NCBI GenBank assembly: GCA_034111085.1
Contig: JAWUXZ010000065.1
Span: 1-24,825 of the forward strand
DNA length: 24,825 nt
Source: Dinoroseobacter sp034111085
GTDB taxonomy: Bacteria > Pseudomonadota > Alphaproteobacteria > Rhodobacterales > Rhodobacteraceae
Direction of reading: 5' to 3'
Made by a program: the position numbers and the translations under genes. Under the pieces are notes generated by a model, which had not been told where the DNA came from, ran no database searches, and saw nothing but the letters and a program-made list of their open reading frames with translations. Shown piece by piece: positions 16,101-22,904 of this stretch. The first letter of the stretch is position 1. Each line of letters starts with the position of its first letter.

Positions 16101-16397
16101 CAGCGCTACACCCTTGAGGCGCACAACAGGATGACCGGGTGCCATTATCTGCAGTCGTGCCTCGTCGATGGTCACAGCACTGCCTTCGGGCAAGGCGCGT
16201 GTCATCGCGGCCTCAAGCTGGGCGCGCATGATCTCGGGCATCACGATGCCGCCGGGACGCAACAGGAAGCCGACAAGGATCGCCACGAAGGTCGCAAGGA
16301 CCACAAACACAGACAGCGTGCGCCGCACCGTACGGGCGCGGCGTTTGCGACGTGTCTTGCGCGCGTCCATCTCGACAGAGCTGTCGGTGTCTGCCAT
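13104..16397 (-). CDS. AsmA/YhdP-like envelope protein (DUF3971 and AsmA-like C-terminal region)
   Basis: A 1097-residue protein with one N-terminal membrane anchor (about residues 26-48, LSVFVVLATFVAILVGFLL) preceded by a very basic cytoplasmic stretch (RKTRRKRRARTVRR). The rest is a long periplasmic region of repeated beta-rich segments (LRLTSP, LNLSGEAPAEI, VDLRGLAQLGEG). This fits the AsmA-like superfamily, and the length and anchor fit the YhdP/DUF3971 branch. YhdP-type proteins are thought to bridge inner and outer membranes for phospholipid transport; applying that role here is inference. The start at 16397 has a weak ACGGAA site; ATG at 16370 (MDARKTRRK) is an alternative. A C8 run on the coding strand (G8 on plus, 14349-14356) lies in frame. 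It is divergent from bcp, 75 bp away. Confidence 0.88.
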   Translation of the reverse strand: MADTDSSVEMDARKTRRKRRARTVRRTLSVFVVLATFVAILVGFLLRPGGIVMPEIMRAQLEAAMTRALPEGSAVTIDEARLQIMAPGHPVVRLKGVALSDVEGRDVAVLPESQFVLSTRALATAQIRPTQIEVERLTLTVDRDASGAFLLSFGAGQSLPPVQEIADLVHLIDELVATPPLAGIDQINLTELRLVVRDARAGRAFDFRDGAIVLTQTDTDFSARLSLDLRDEFGLSAPANAVLRLTSQKGSLAADLAALLTDVPVSVIAAQSPGLAWLNAIEASVSATLRGNTDIDGTLGSAAGTLVFGAGRLTLGDVPIKLEAAKAYVTFDPVRQRLLLQELNLASETLSLQATGHVDLIWPEEDVRGAAVGQFAVNNLRLNLPEVFATPVLFDRIDADLKLIPSEAQLKLGQVSLRRAENTIRMSGEIAVDEMGELGAEIDVHVDAITPQDAVSLWPLIAAPRSRDYLNRNLTQGVLRDVRAALRFAPGRPLRVGLTGAFDDASLKFLRDLPQVEAANGTFTIHDHRFVVHVDEGHLKEGRQSLHIGGSSFLVPDIRVRPGLGEVDLRLTSPLPALLSVLSRPPVNLGLAALPLDGRVTAQANIKFPMGRPVAPGEAEWRAQGQLLNLSSDALMPGRALRAAEVQFEATPENGLRVSGPINVDGVPVVIDLTRALSPGAPPGADIAGRLQLSASTLEALGLRIGGLNLSGEAPAEITVAIRPGAPADLTLTSNLDGLALSLPALGWSKPAAREGELSLRAILTPEITLPELELRAAGLDLAGSVSLGAGGTLREARFTTLRVRDWLSTSATLTGQGADAPADINLNGGRVDLRGLAQLGEGSSQARGAITIEVERLQVSEGVFIGPFRGQLAPGRALDGRFEGRLNGLAPITGSLVGAVGAASTRLKVQSEDAGAALAALGVLRNGRGGALSLWLGPDPAGVRGAWDGEMRISNISVVDAPVLAGMLSALSIVGLLDQMATGGITFTDTIVDLNIAPAGLTLREGRSIGPSMGITYEGTVAPAQGVMDIQGVVSPLYLLNGIGGIFSARRGEGLFGFNYRLSGAMRQPQTTVNPLSILTPGFFREIFRSEPPELE

Positions 16398-16472
16398 TTC
16401 CGTTTTCTGCCTTCCCTTCGCGTGCGCGCAGCCTACCCTTGCGCAAACTGTAATCCCTTAAGGAGCATTCGC

Positions 16473-16934
16473 ATGATCGAAATTGGCCAGCCCGCGCCCG
16501 AGGTCTCGTTGCCACGAGATGGTGGAGAAACCGTAACCCTTACGGATATCAAGCCCAAGGCTGTGGTGCTCTATTTCTATCCGAAAGACGATACCCCCGG
16601 CTGCACCAAAGAGGCCATCGCCTTTACGGCGCTGCGCGAAGAATTTGAGGCTTCTGGCGCGATTGTGTTCGGCATATCGAAAGACCCGGTGAAAAAGCAC
16701 GACAAGTTCGTGGCCAAGTACGAGCTGCAGATCCCGCTGTTGTCGGATGAGGACGGCGATGTCTGCGAGCGCTACGGCACTTGGGTCGAGAAAAATATGT
16801 ATGGCAAAAAGTATATGGGGATCGAGCGCACTACGGTCTTGATCGATGGCACAGGCACCCTTGCCCAGATCTGGCGCAAAGTGAAAGTGCCGGGTCACGC
16901 TGAAGCGGTGCTCGACGCGGTCCGCGCGCTTTGA
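16473..16934 (+). CDS. bcp: Thioredoxin-dependent peroxiredoxin, Bcp/PrxQ type
   Basis: Reduces hydrogen peroxide and organic peroxides through a peroxidatic cysteine. The 153 residues carry the active site FYPKDDTPGCTKEA, with Cys44 as peroxidatic residue. Many Bcp proteins have a resolving Cys five residues later (TPGCTxEAC); here that position is Ala (CTKEAIAF), so it must act as a 1-Cys enzyme or use another partner. The only other cysteine is Cys98 (DGDVCERYG). The start at 16473 is set by AAGGAG with a 7-nt spacer; the frame is open far upstream but that part is antisense to the AsmA-like gene. The stop overlaps the TTG start of the DUF455 gene, so the two are translationally coupled. 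Confidence 0.96.
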   Translation: MIEIGQPAPEVSLPRDGGETVTLTDIKPKAVVLYFYPKDDTPGCTKEAIAFTALREEFEASGAIVFGISKDPVKKHDKFVAKYELQIPLLSDEDGDVCERYGTWVEKNMYGKKYMGIERTTVLIDGTGTLAQIWRKVKVPGHAEAVLDAVRAL

Positions 16935-17761
16935 GCGATGCGGCCGCCCTACCCGACACGCTGACCGGATGCGCAGTGGCAGTTCTGACATGCGCAGCCG
17001 GGCGCGAAAAAGCCGACCTGTCGCAGGCTTGTGCGGCCAAATGGCGGGCCTCGCGCGCAGAAGGTACGCCGTTACCGCTGGGCAGTGCCGCACCGCCTCT
17101 GCGCCCCTCCAGACCAGATGCGCCCGAACTGCTGTCCCCGCGCGATGTACCGCGCCGCAAACCCGGATCCCCTCAGGGGCGCTGTGCACTTTTGCATGCA
17201 GTCGCCCATATCGAGCTAAACGCGATTGATCTGCATTGGGACCTGATCGCGCGTTTCGCGGACACCCGTTTCCCGATGGGGTTCTATGATGACTGGGTCA
17301 GTGCGGCAGATGACGAGTCTAAGCACTTCAAATTGTTGTCAAACTGTCTCGAAGCGGAGGGCAGCCATTACGGTGCAATGCCAGCCCATGCGGGCATGTG
17401 GCGCGCAGCCGAAGACACTATGGACGACCTTATGGGACGGCTTGCTGTCGTGCCAATGGTGCTGGAGGCGCGCGGACTTGATGTGACGCCGCAGATGCTT
17501 GAGGTGTTTCGCCGCGCCAAGTCCGATCAAGCGGTCGCGGCCCTTGAGATTATTTATGCCGAAGAGGTGGCCCATGTCGCGTACGGCTCAAAATGGTTCC
17601 ATTTCCTGTGCGGACGCCACGAACTGGATCCCAAAGAGACGTTTCACACTCTGGTGCGCCGCTACTTCCATGGGTCCCTCAAACCACCCTTCAACACCGA
17701 AAAACGGGCCGAGGCGGGGATTCCCCCGGACTTCTACTGGCCGCTGACTGAGGATGTTTGA
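16931..17761 (+). CDS. DUF455 ferritin-like protein with a predicted diiron site
   Basis: A 276-residue protein of the DUF455 family, which has a ferritin-like four-helix fold. The complete diiron pattern is visible: Glu95 (AVAHIELNAID), Glu129-x-x-His132 (DDESKHF), Glu179 (VVPMVLEARG) and Glu212-x-x-His215 (AEEVAHVAYG). It should bind two irons and may be an oxidase, hydroxylase or iron/peroxide protein; no reaction is established. The start is TTG at 16931, overlapping the bcp stop as TTGA; no ATG or GTG closer to the conserved part gives a full helix bundle. Coupling to a peroxiredoxin suggests an oxidative-stress role (inference). After its stop, about 150 bp run to the promoter of the M23 gene. 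Confidence 0.92.
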   Translation: MSDAAALPDTLTGCAVAVLTCAAGREKADLSQACAAKWRASRAEGTPLPLGSAAPPLRPSRPDAPELLSPRDVPRRKPGSPQGRCALLHAVAHIELNAIDLHWDLIARFADTRFPMGFYDDWVSAADDESKHFKLLSNCLEAEGSHYGAMPAHAGMWRAAEDTMDDLMGRLAVVPMVLEARGLDVTPQMLEVFRRAKSDQAVAALEIIYAEEVAHVAYGSKWFHFLCGRHELDPKETFHTLVRRYFHGSLKPPFNTEKRAEAGIPPDFYWPLTEDV

Positions 17762-17807
17762 TTTCGACAAGTTGCGAAGTGAACGCTTGTTCTAGCGCTG
17801 AGAAGTT

Positions 17808-17863
17808 GGCGAAAATCCGCTTGTCGGTTCTCAACAACGCCTTCTAATTCGGCGAAATTCCGC
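17808..17863. repeat. Two near-identical 13-bp direct repeats
   Basis: GGCGAAAATCCGC (17808-17820) and GGCGAAATTCCGC (17851-17863) differ at one base and start 43 bp apart, about four helix turns. They lie between the DUF455 stop and the M23 promoter; the second is followed by T7 (17865-17871). They could be paired regulator sites, or the second with its T-run could be part of a weak terminator. Confidence 0.3.
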
Positions 17864-17911
17864 GTTTTTTTCCCGTGACATCGCTGAGATGGCTCAAATT
17901 CCTTGCGTCTT

Positions 17912-17940
17912 TTGAGCCTTGTGGATTATTCCCTTAGATA
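17912..17940 (+). promoter_or_regulatory. Candidate promoter of the M23 peptidase-bactofilin unit
   Basis: TTGAGC (17912-17917) and TAGATA (17935-17940) are spaced by exactly 17 bp. Transcription would start near 17947, which favours the GTG at 18001 over the TTG at 17950 as start of the peptidase. A GTTGGT-CA-ACCAAC dyad (17949-17962) lies at the predicted transcript start. The -10 match is only 3/6. Confidence 0.35.
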
Positions 17941-18000
17941 GCCGAAGAGTTGGTCAACCAACCTTGGCGATTGGGACTGGGGAATCGGGGACTAAAACCT

Positions 18001-19341
18001 GTGGTAACACGGCTATTTCAAAAGGCGGAACGCGCCTTACCAGAGCAACGGCTCTTTCTGAAATCGGATGACGGTACGCGGTTTATGCGTCTGTCTACGA
18101 TAACTCAGCTGGGCATTCTGACTGGCGGCGCAATCTTCTTGGGCTGGACGATTATCGCAACATCCGTGTTGCTGATGGACAGTTTGGGATCTGGTTCGGC
18201 GCGCGACCAAGCGCTGCGCGAGCAAGCCATGTATGGCACGCGCCTCAATGATCTAAGCCTTGAGCGCGACACTCGCGCCGAGGAAGCCCGCAAAGCCCAA
18301 GAGCGGTTCTATATCGCCATGGGTCAGATCTCGAACATGCAAGGGCGCCTTCTGGACAGCGAAGAGCGTCGCGTCGAGTTGGAGACAGGCATCAACGCCA
18401 TTCACGACACGCTGCTGACGGCCATGCGCGACCGCGATCAAGCGGTGGACCGCGCCGAGTTGGTGGTGTCCGAGTTAGAAGCCGCGACAGGAACCTCGAA
18501 CACCCAAGCGGGTATTCTTGCCGCCAAAGGTGCAACGATTGAGGCGCTTGCTGACCGCTTGATGCAAACGTCCGAGAGCCGCGATATGGCTTCGCAAACC
18601 CTGACGGCCGCGCAGACCGAAGTTGAAGAGCTGGTGTTTGCCGCCCGCCTCGCCGAGGAACGCACCGACCGCATCCTAAATCGCTTGGAAGAAGCCGCGA
18701 CGGCCTCGCTTGAGCCGTTGAAGGAAGTTTTCCAGCGCGCTGATTTGCCCGCAGACAGTATCATTGAGCAAGTCCGTCGCACCTATACCGGCCAAGGCGG
18801 TCCGCTGGTCCCACTTTCGGTGTCCTCGCGTGGCCCCGACGGCGAGGACGTGAATGATCCGATGGCCGAGCGCGCTAATGCGATCCTGCAGAAGTTCGAC
18901 GAAGTGAACCTGCACCGCATGGCGACGGACATGGTGCCATTCTATCAGCCTGTTCAAGCCGCGTTCCGCTTTACCTCGCCGTTTGGCTTTCGCCGTGACC
19001 CCAAAACCGGTGGTCGCAGGATGCACAATGGCACAGATTTCGCCGCCCCTTCGGGTACGCCGTTGCTTGCCGGAGGCGACGGTGTCGTGATCCAGTCTGG
19101 TTGGGCTGGCGGTTACGGGCGTATGGTCACCATCCAGCACCAGTTTGGATATACGACGCGCTATGCCCATATGTCGCGTATCCGCGCATCAATGGGCCAA
19201 AGGGTCTCGCGCGGCGACCGAATTGGTGATATGGGAACATCCGGCCGCTCGACCGGGTCGCATCTTCACTATGAGGTGCGCTTGAACGGCACCCCCGTTA
19301 ATCCGATGACCTTTATTAGGGCAGGACAAAATGTTTTCTAA
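18001..19341 (+). CDS. M23 (LytM) peptidoglycan endopeptidase, membrane-anchored, bactofilin partner
   Basis: Inner-membrane protein with a periplasmic zinc endopeptidase that cuts peptide cross-links in peptidoglycan. With GTG 18001 as start it has 446 residues: a short cytoplasmic part (LPEQRLFLKSDDGTRFMRL), one membrane helix (about 35-60), a long coiled coil (about 68-230) rich in Glu, Arg and Ala, and a C-terminal M23 domain. Zinc and catalytic residues are all present: His342 and Asp346 (HNGTD), His390 (YAHM), His421 and His423 (HLH), so it should be active. A TTG at 17950 in frame would add 17 residues, but GTG 18001 has GGGGA upstream and fits the predicted promoter. Its 3' end overlaps the bactofilin start by 11 bp. 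Topology and neighbour match the LmdC-type hydrolases that work with bactofilins in other alphaproteobacteria. Confidence 0.94.
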   Translation: MVTRLFQKAERALPEQRLFLKSDDGTRFMRLSTITQLGILTGGAIFLGWTIIATSVLLMDSLGSGSARDQALREQAMYGTRLNDLSLERDTRAEEARKAQERFYIAMGQISNMQGRLLDSEERRVELETGINAIHDTLLTAMRDRDQAVDRAELVVSELEAATGTSNTQAGILAAKGATIEALADRLMQTSESRDMASQTLTAAQTEVEELVFAARLAEERTDRILNRLEEAATASLEPLKEVFQRADLPADSIIEQVRRTYTGQGGPLVPLSVSSRGPDGEDVNDPMAERANAILQKFDEVNLHRMATDMVPFYQPVQAAFRFTSPFGFRRDPKTGGRRMHNGTDFAAPSGTPLLAGGDGVVIQSGWAGGYGRMVTIQHQFGYTTRYAHMSRIRASMGQRVSRGDRIGDMGTSGRSTGSHLHYEVRLNGTPVNPMTFIRAGQNVF

Positions 19342-19915
19342 ATCACGCATAAACGAGCCCGGCCCCAAAACCGCCGGTGACCAACCCGAACGCCCCAAAA
19401 TGGCTGACGCCCCGGTGGCGCGCCCGGCATCCGCTGGTGTGAAGCCCGGTGCCGCACAAGATAGCGGTTCTGGTGCGCCACGCGCAAAGGTAGCCCCGTC
19501 GGTTCTGTCTTCTGATCTGGTGATTACGGGCAACCTTCGCACCACAGGCGACATCCAAGTCGATTGCCAAGTCGAAGGCGATATCCGCGCCCACCTTCTG
19601 ACCGTTGGCGAGAGTGCCACGATCAAAGGCGAAGTCATTGCAGATGATGTGATCGTCAATGGTCGCGTGATCGGCAAGGTGCGCGGCTTGAAAGTGCGGC
19701 TGACATCATCGGCTCAGGTTGAAGGTGATATTATTCACAAAACCATAGCCATCGAGTCCGGTGCGCATTTTGAAGGCTCGGTTCAGCGTCAGGACGACCC
19801 ACTTGGTGGGGTTAAAGTTGGCGCGTCTGCACGTGCGGCCTCCGCGCCTGCACGTCCCATGGCTGCAAAGCCAGCCCCAATGTCACAAGCCAAAGCGGCT
19901 GGCGATAAGGGCTAG
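19331..19915 (+). CDS. Bactofilin (polymer-forming cytoskeletal protein)
   Basis: A 194-residue cytoskeletal protein that polymerises without nucleotides into membrane-bound filaments and positions cell-wall enzymes. The central part (about residues 55-150) is the bactofilin beta-helix, with repeated short strands such as LVITGNLRTTGDIQVDCQVE, ATIKGEVIADDVIVNGRVIG and AQVEGDIIHKTIAIESG. Both ends are disordered and rich in Pro, Ala and Lys. The N-terminus MFSKSRI resembles the short membrane-targeting peptide of Caulobacter BacA (MFSKQ...). The ATG at 19331 lies inside the end of the M23 gene (11-bp overlap), implying translational coupling. Together the pair probably forms a shape or division module; which cell feature it shapes cannot be read from sequence. 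Confidence 0.95.
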   Translation: MFSKSRINEPGPKTAGDQPERPKMADAPVARPASAGVKPGAAQDSGSGAPRAKVAPSVLSSDLVITGNLRTTGDIQVDCQVEGDIRAHLLTVGESATIKGEVIADDVIVNGRVIGKVRGLKVRLTSSAQVEGDIIHKTIAIESGAHFEGSVQRQDDPLGGVKVGASARAASAPARPMAAKPAPMSQAKAAGDKG

Positions 19916-19934
19916 GGTCTGCGCACGACAGACC
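19916..19934 (+). terminator. Hairpin directly after the bactofilin stop
   Basis: GGTCTG (19916-19921), 7-nt loop, CAGACC (19929-19934) starts right after the TAG. No T-run follows, so termination would be inefficient. It lies only 7 bp before the ATG of the MFS gene and may reduce read-through or hide its leader. Confidence 0.35.
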
Positions 19935-19941
19935 AAAACCT

Positions 19942-21434
19942 ATGAGCGATTTCAACACGCCCTCCGGTCCAGCACCGGGGGGCGTTTTGTATCCGCGCGC
20001 CCGCCGCTATGCGCGCCTGAGGCCCGACCTTATCTGCTGGCGGCGGCCATCCTTGCCTCTGCCCTCGGGTTTATCGACGGATCAGTGGTGGCGATCGCCT
20101 TGCCCGCCATGCGCGCGGACCTTGGTGCATCGCTGGAACAAGCGCAGTGGTTTCATAACGCCTATCTGCTGCCGCTGTCGGCACTGCTGCTATTTGGCGG
20201 AGCCCTTGGAGATCGATTCGGGCTGGCGCGGGTGTTCTCGTTCGGAATCGCGTTGTTTGTGGTTGCGTCGTTGGTTTGCGCAGTCGCTCCGACACCTGCC
20301 AGTTTCACCGCCGCGCGCGTTCTCCAAGGCATTGGTGCCGCAATCATGGTGCCGGGCTCACTGGCCTTGATCGCGCGGGCTTATCCGGCCGAGTTGCGCG
20401 GCAAGGCCATTGGACAATGGGCGGCGGCATCTGCGCTGACAACAGCACTTGGTCCGGTGCTCGGCGGCATCGTCCTCAGCCTTGGGGATGAGGGCGCGTG
20501 GCGGCTGATTTTTGCGTTAAACTTGCCGCTTGGGGGCTTTGCGATCTGGTTGATCCTAGCCCATGTGCGCGCGGACCCGGCGCGACCTGACCTGCCGCTC
20601 GACGGAATTGGCGCTGTGCTGGTGACGCTGGGCTTGGGATTGATTGCTTACGCGCTAACCAGTTCAGGTGAAGGTCACGGGCTAAACTGGCCGCTCTTGA
20701 CGACGGGGTTTGGGGTGATGGCGGCGTTTCTTGTGTGGGAAGCGCGCGTTCCGCATCCAATGGTCCCGCTTGATTTGTTTACCAACGCGCGGTTCTCGGC
20801 GGCGAATGCGGCGACTGGCGCGCTGTATTTCGCGCTCTCGACGCTGCTATTTTTCCTTCCCATGACGGTCATCGCCGGTTGGGGCATCAGCGAGGCCGAG
20901 GCTGCATTGGCCTTCTTGCCCCTGACCGCCCCGATAGCACTCCTGTCGTCGCGGTTCGGCGCGCTAAGCGACCGCTTCGGAGCTGGCCCGTTGATTGCAG
21001 CGGGCTCGGGCGTGGTGGCGTTGGCTTATGTGATCCTCGCACTTGGCTTCCCGATGGAACAATTCCGCATGCATATCCTACCCTCCATGCTGCTGCTCGG
21101 CATCGGCATGGCAATGGTTGTGGCACCGCTATCGACAGCCGTGATGGCCGCCGCCCCCGACAGTCGCAGCGGGATCGCGTCGGGCATCAACAATGCGGTC
21201 AGCCGTGTGGCGGGTTTGGTGGCAGTTGCCTTGATGGGCGCGTGGGCTGGGAGGCTGTATCTAAGTGCGGGCGGGACCGAGAGCTATGGTGCATTCTCAG
21301 ACGCCGACAGCCATGGGGCCGCAATGGACGGGGCATTTATTATGCTGCTTTGGACCTGCGCCGGGATGGCGAGTTTGTCGGCTGTGTTGGCGCTTGTTGG
21401 GGTACGCCGCGGTAGCACTTCCGAGGAAACCTGA
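19942..21434 (+). CDS. DHA2-type MFS drug transporter; apparent frame break at a G6 run
   Basis: Major facilitator of the EmrB/QacA (DHA2, 14-helix) type, a proton-driven exporter of hydrophobic drugs. The body reads AAAILASALGFIDGSVVAIALPAMRADLG (helix 1), WFHNAYLLPLSALLLFGGALGDRFG (helix 2 and motif A), RVLQGIGAAIMVPGSLALI, and a DRFGAGPLIAAGSG loop in the second half. This body frame has no usable start: between the bactofilin stop and helix 1 it contains no ATG, GTG or TTG, and its nearest ATG (19761) lies inside the bactofilin gene. The only fitting ATG, 19942 (MSDFNTPSGPAPGG), is in another frame and meets the body at G6 (19977-19982). One more G, or a -1 slip there, gives MSDFNTPSGPAPGGRFVSARPP and a normal protein of about 497 residues. 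It may be a frameshift mutation, a sequencing error, slippage or phase variation. Confidence 0.8.
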
Positions 21435-21512
21435 ACCACTTAACGCTGGCAGAAAGTGCAATATTTCAACGCGTTAAATGACATATGTGGCTCAGGTATT
21501 TCGAGAAATGCT

Positions 21513-22292
21513 TTAGCTGCGCGCCTTGTCATAGACGTGCCATGTGGCGTGGCCCAGCAAGGGCAGCACGACGAACAAGCCAAGAAACCCCGGCAACATC
21601 CCAACCAGCAACAAGACCGCTACGATTATCCCCCAGACGAGCATCACCGACAGGTTTTCCGTCACGGTGCTAAACGAGGGCAGCATCGCAGTCATAAAAT
21701 CCACCTCGCGGTCGAGCAACATAGGCAGCGCAATCGCCATAAGCGCGAACAGTAAGAACGAGAAGACCGCACCAATTGCTGTGCCAACCGCGAGCATCAT
21801 CAGGCCGTTAGGCGTTAGAAACACCTCAAAAGATGACGAGATATTGGTCATGACTTGCAGCCCCATGAACAGCGCGAAGATCATATGGGCAAGGAAGTTC
21901 CAGAACAAAAAGAAGATCATCACGATCGCCGCAATCGACGGCATCTGACGGTCCTTCTCGCGCCAAACCACCCCAAGCACACTCTTCCAGTCGAGCGCTT
22001 CGCCCGCTTGCAGGCGGCGGCTGATCTCATAAAAGCCGACCGCAACGAAAGGACCGAGCAGCGGAAACCCAAGGATCAGAGGCAGTGCGGCGACGGTGTT
22101 GCCAGTCGCACCGAGCAGCCAAACGATCGCGAGGCCTGCCACCACATAGACGCCCGCAAAGAACAGACCAAATCCGGGGGCCGATCGGAAATCGCGCCAG
22201 CCAAGTCGCAATGCGTCGATCAGGTCGGCTCGGCTAAGCGTGCGCAAGTCCGGCGCGCCGTGGGGCAGTTCGTGTGCGGTGATGTCTTTCAT
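21513..22292 (-). CDS. DUF2189 family integral membrane protein
   Basis: A 259-residue membrane protein with about six helices, seen as two-helix pairs: LFFAGVYVVAGLAIVWLL, VAALPLILGFPLLGPFVAVGFY, IAAIVMIFFLFWNFLAHMIFALF, MLAVGTAIGAVFSFLLFALMAIALPML and VMLVWGIIVAVLLLVGMLPGFLG. The N-terminal LSRADLIDALRLGWRDFRSAPGFGLFF followed by YEISRRLQAGE is characteristic of DUF2189, common in Rhodobacterales and without known function. The start at 22292 (MKDITAHEL) has GGGAGG 9 nt upstream; the ATG at 22316 would place this site inside the gene. It converges on the DHA2 transporter with 78 bp between stops; that gap holds a small ATTTC-GA-GAAAT hairpin. The Sel1 gene ends upstream on the same strand after 126 bp. 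Confidence 0.9.
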   Translation of the reverse strand: MKDITAHELPHGAPDLRTLSRADLIDALRLGWRDFRSAPGFGLFFAGVYVVAGLAIVWLLGATGNTVAALPLILGFPLLGPFVAVGFYEISRRLQAGEALDWKSVLGVVWREKDRQMPSIAAIVMIFFLFWNFLAHMIFALFMGLQVMTNISSSFEVFLTPNGLMMLAVGTAIGAVFSFLLFALMAIALPMLLDREVDFMTAMLPSFSTVTENLSVMLVWGIIVAVLLLVGMLPGFLGLFVVLPLLGHATWHVYDKARS

Positions 22293-22418
22293 ATCGGTCG
22301 TCCTCCCAGCCGTCATGTGGGGACGCTACCCTAGGGCGTTCGATTCGTCCAAAGGCTGAGCGAGCGCGCATTTGTTGCGCAGACAGGCTCATCGCACGGG
22401 TCGTAATAAGGCACCGGT

Positions 22419-22904
22419 CTAGCGAAACGGATACAGCCAGACCTTATAGTCCTCCACCAATATCAGCGCCTCGTTGATCTGCTCGGGCGTCATGCGCTGG
22501 ATCACTTGGTCCATACTATCGGCAGCATCTGGATCCCCGCCAATGGCCGACAGTGTGTACCACATATAGGCGCGCACCAGATCGGGTGCAGGCAGCCCGC
22601 GCCCGACCTCATAATACCAACCCACCCCAGATTGCGCCCCCGGATGGCCTTTCATCGACGAGCGCAGATACCATTCGAACGCGCGGCGGTCATCGCGTTT
22701 CACCCCGAGCCCCAGCGCATACATGATCCCGATCAGCTCTTCAGCCTCAGCATTGCCCGAGCGCGCAGCAGGCCACAACTCGGTCATTGCCTCCTCAAAG
22801 CGGTTCTGCTCCATCAGATCGCGCGCGACCTCCAGATCGGCTAAAGCGGGGCTTGCAAGCGCGCCAAAAAGCGCCAAGATCGCCGCATGAAACGCATATT
22901 TCAT
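22419..22904 (-). CDS. Secreted Sel1-repeat (TPR-like) protein
   Basis: A 161-residue periplasmic protein. The signal peptide is clear: MKYAFHAAILALFGALASPALA, cut before DLEVARDL. The mature part contains SEL1 repeats, short helical pairs that bind partner proteins: EELIGIMYALGLGVKRDDRRAFEWYLRSSMKGHPGAQSGVGWYYEVGRGLPAPDLVRAYMWYTLSAIGG shows the typical A-x-x-LGxxYxxGxGV-x-x-D-x-x-A-xxW pattern twice. Specific function unknown. The start at 22904 has AAGGAA about 10 nt upstream. Its first 18 bases overlap head to head with the first 18 bases of the cytochrome c peroxidase-like gene, so its leader and promoter lie inside that gene. Confidence 0.9.
   Translation of the reverse strand: MKYAFHAAILALFGALASPALADLEVARDLMEQNRFEEAMTELWPAARSGNAEAEELIGIMYALGLGVKRDDRRAFEWYLRSSMKGHPGAQSGVGWYYEVGRGLPAPDLVRAYMWYTLSAIGGDPDAADSMDQVIQRMTPEQINEALILVEDYKVWLYPFR

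Noticed and set aside
16449..16454. TGTAAT as -10 of bcp
   Set aside because: It would place the transcript start within the bcp ribosome site and has no fitting -35.
17950..18000. TTG 17950 as start of the M23 peptidase
   Set aside because: It has a poor ribosome site and would sit about 3 nt from the predicted transcript start; GTG 18001 has GGGGA and leads into the conserved N-terminus.
19761..19941. Start of the DHA2 transporter at ATG 19761
   Set aside because: This would overlap the bactofilin gene by 155 bp in another frame and give an N-terminus full of Arg and His with no family likeness.
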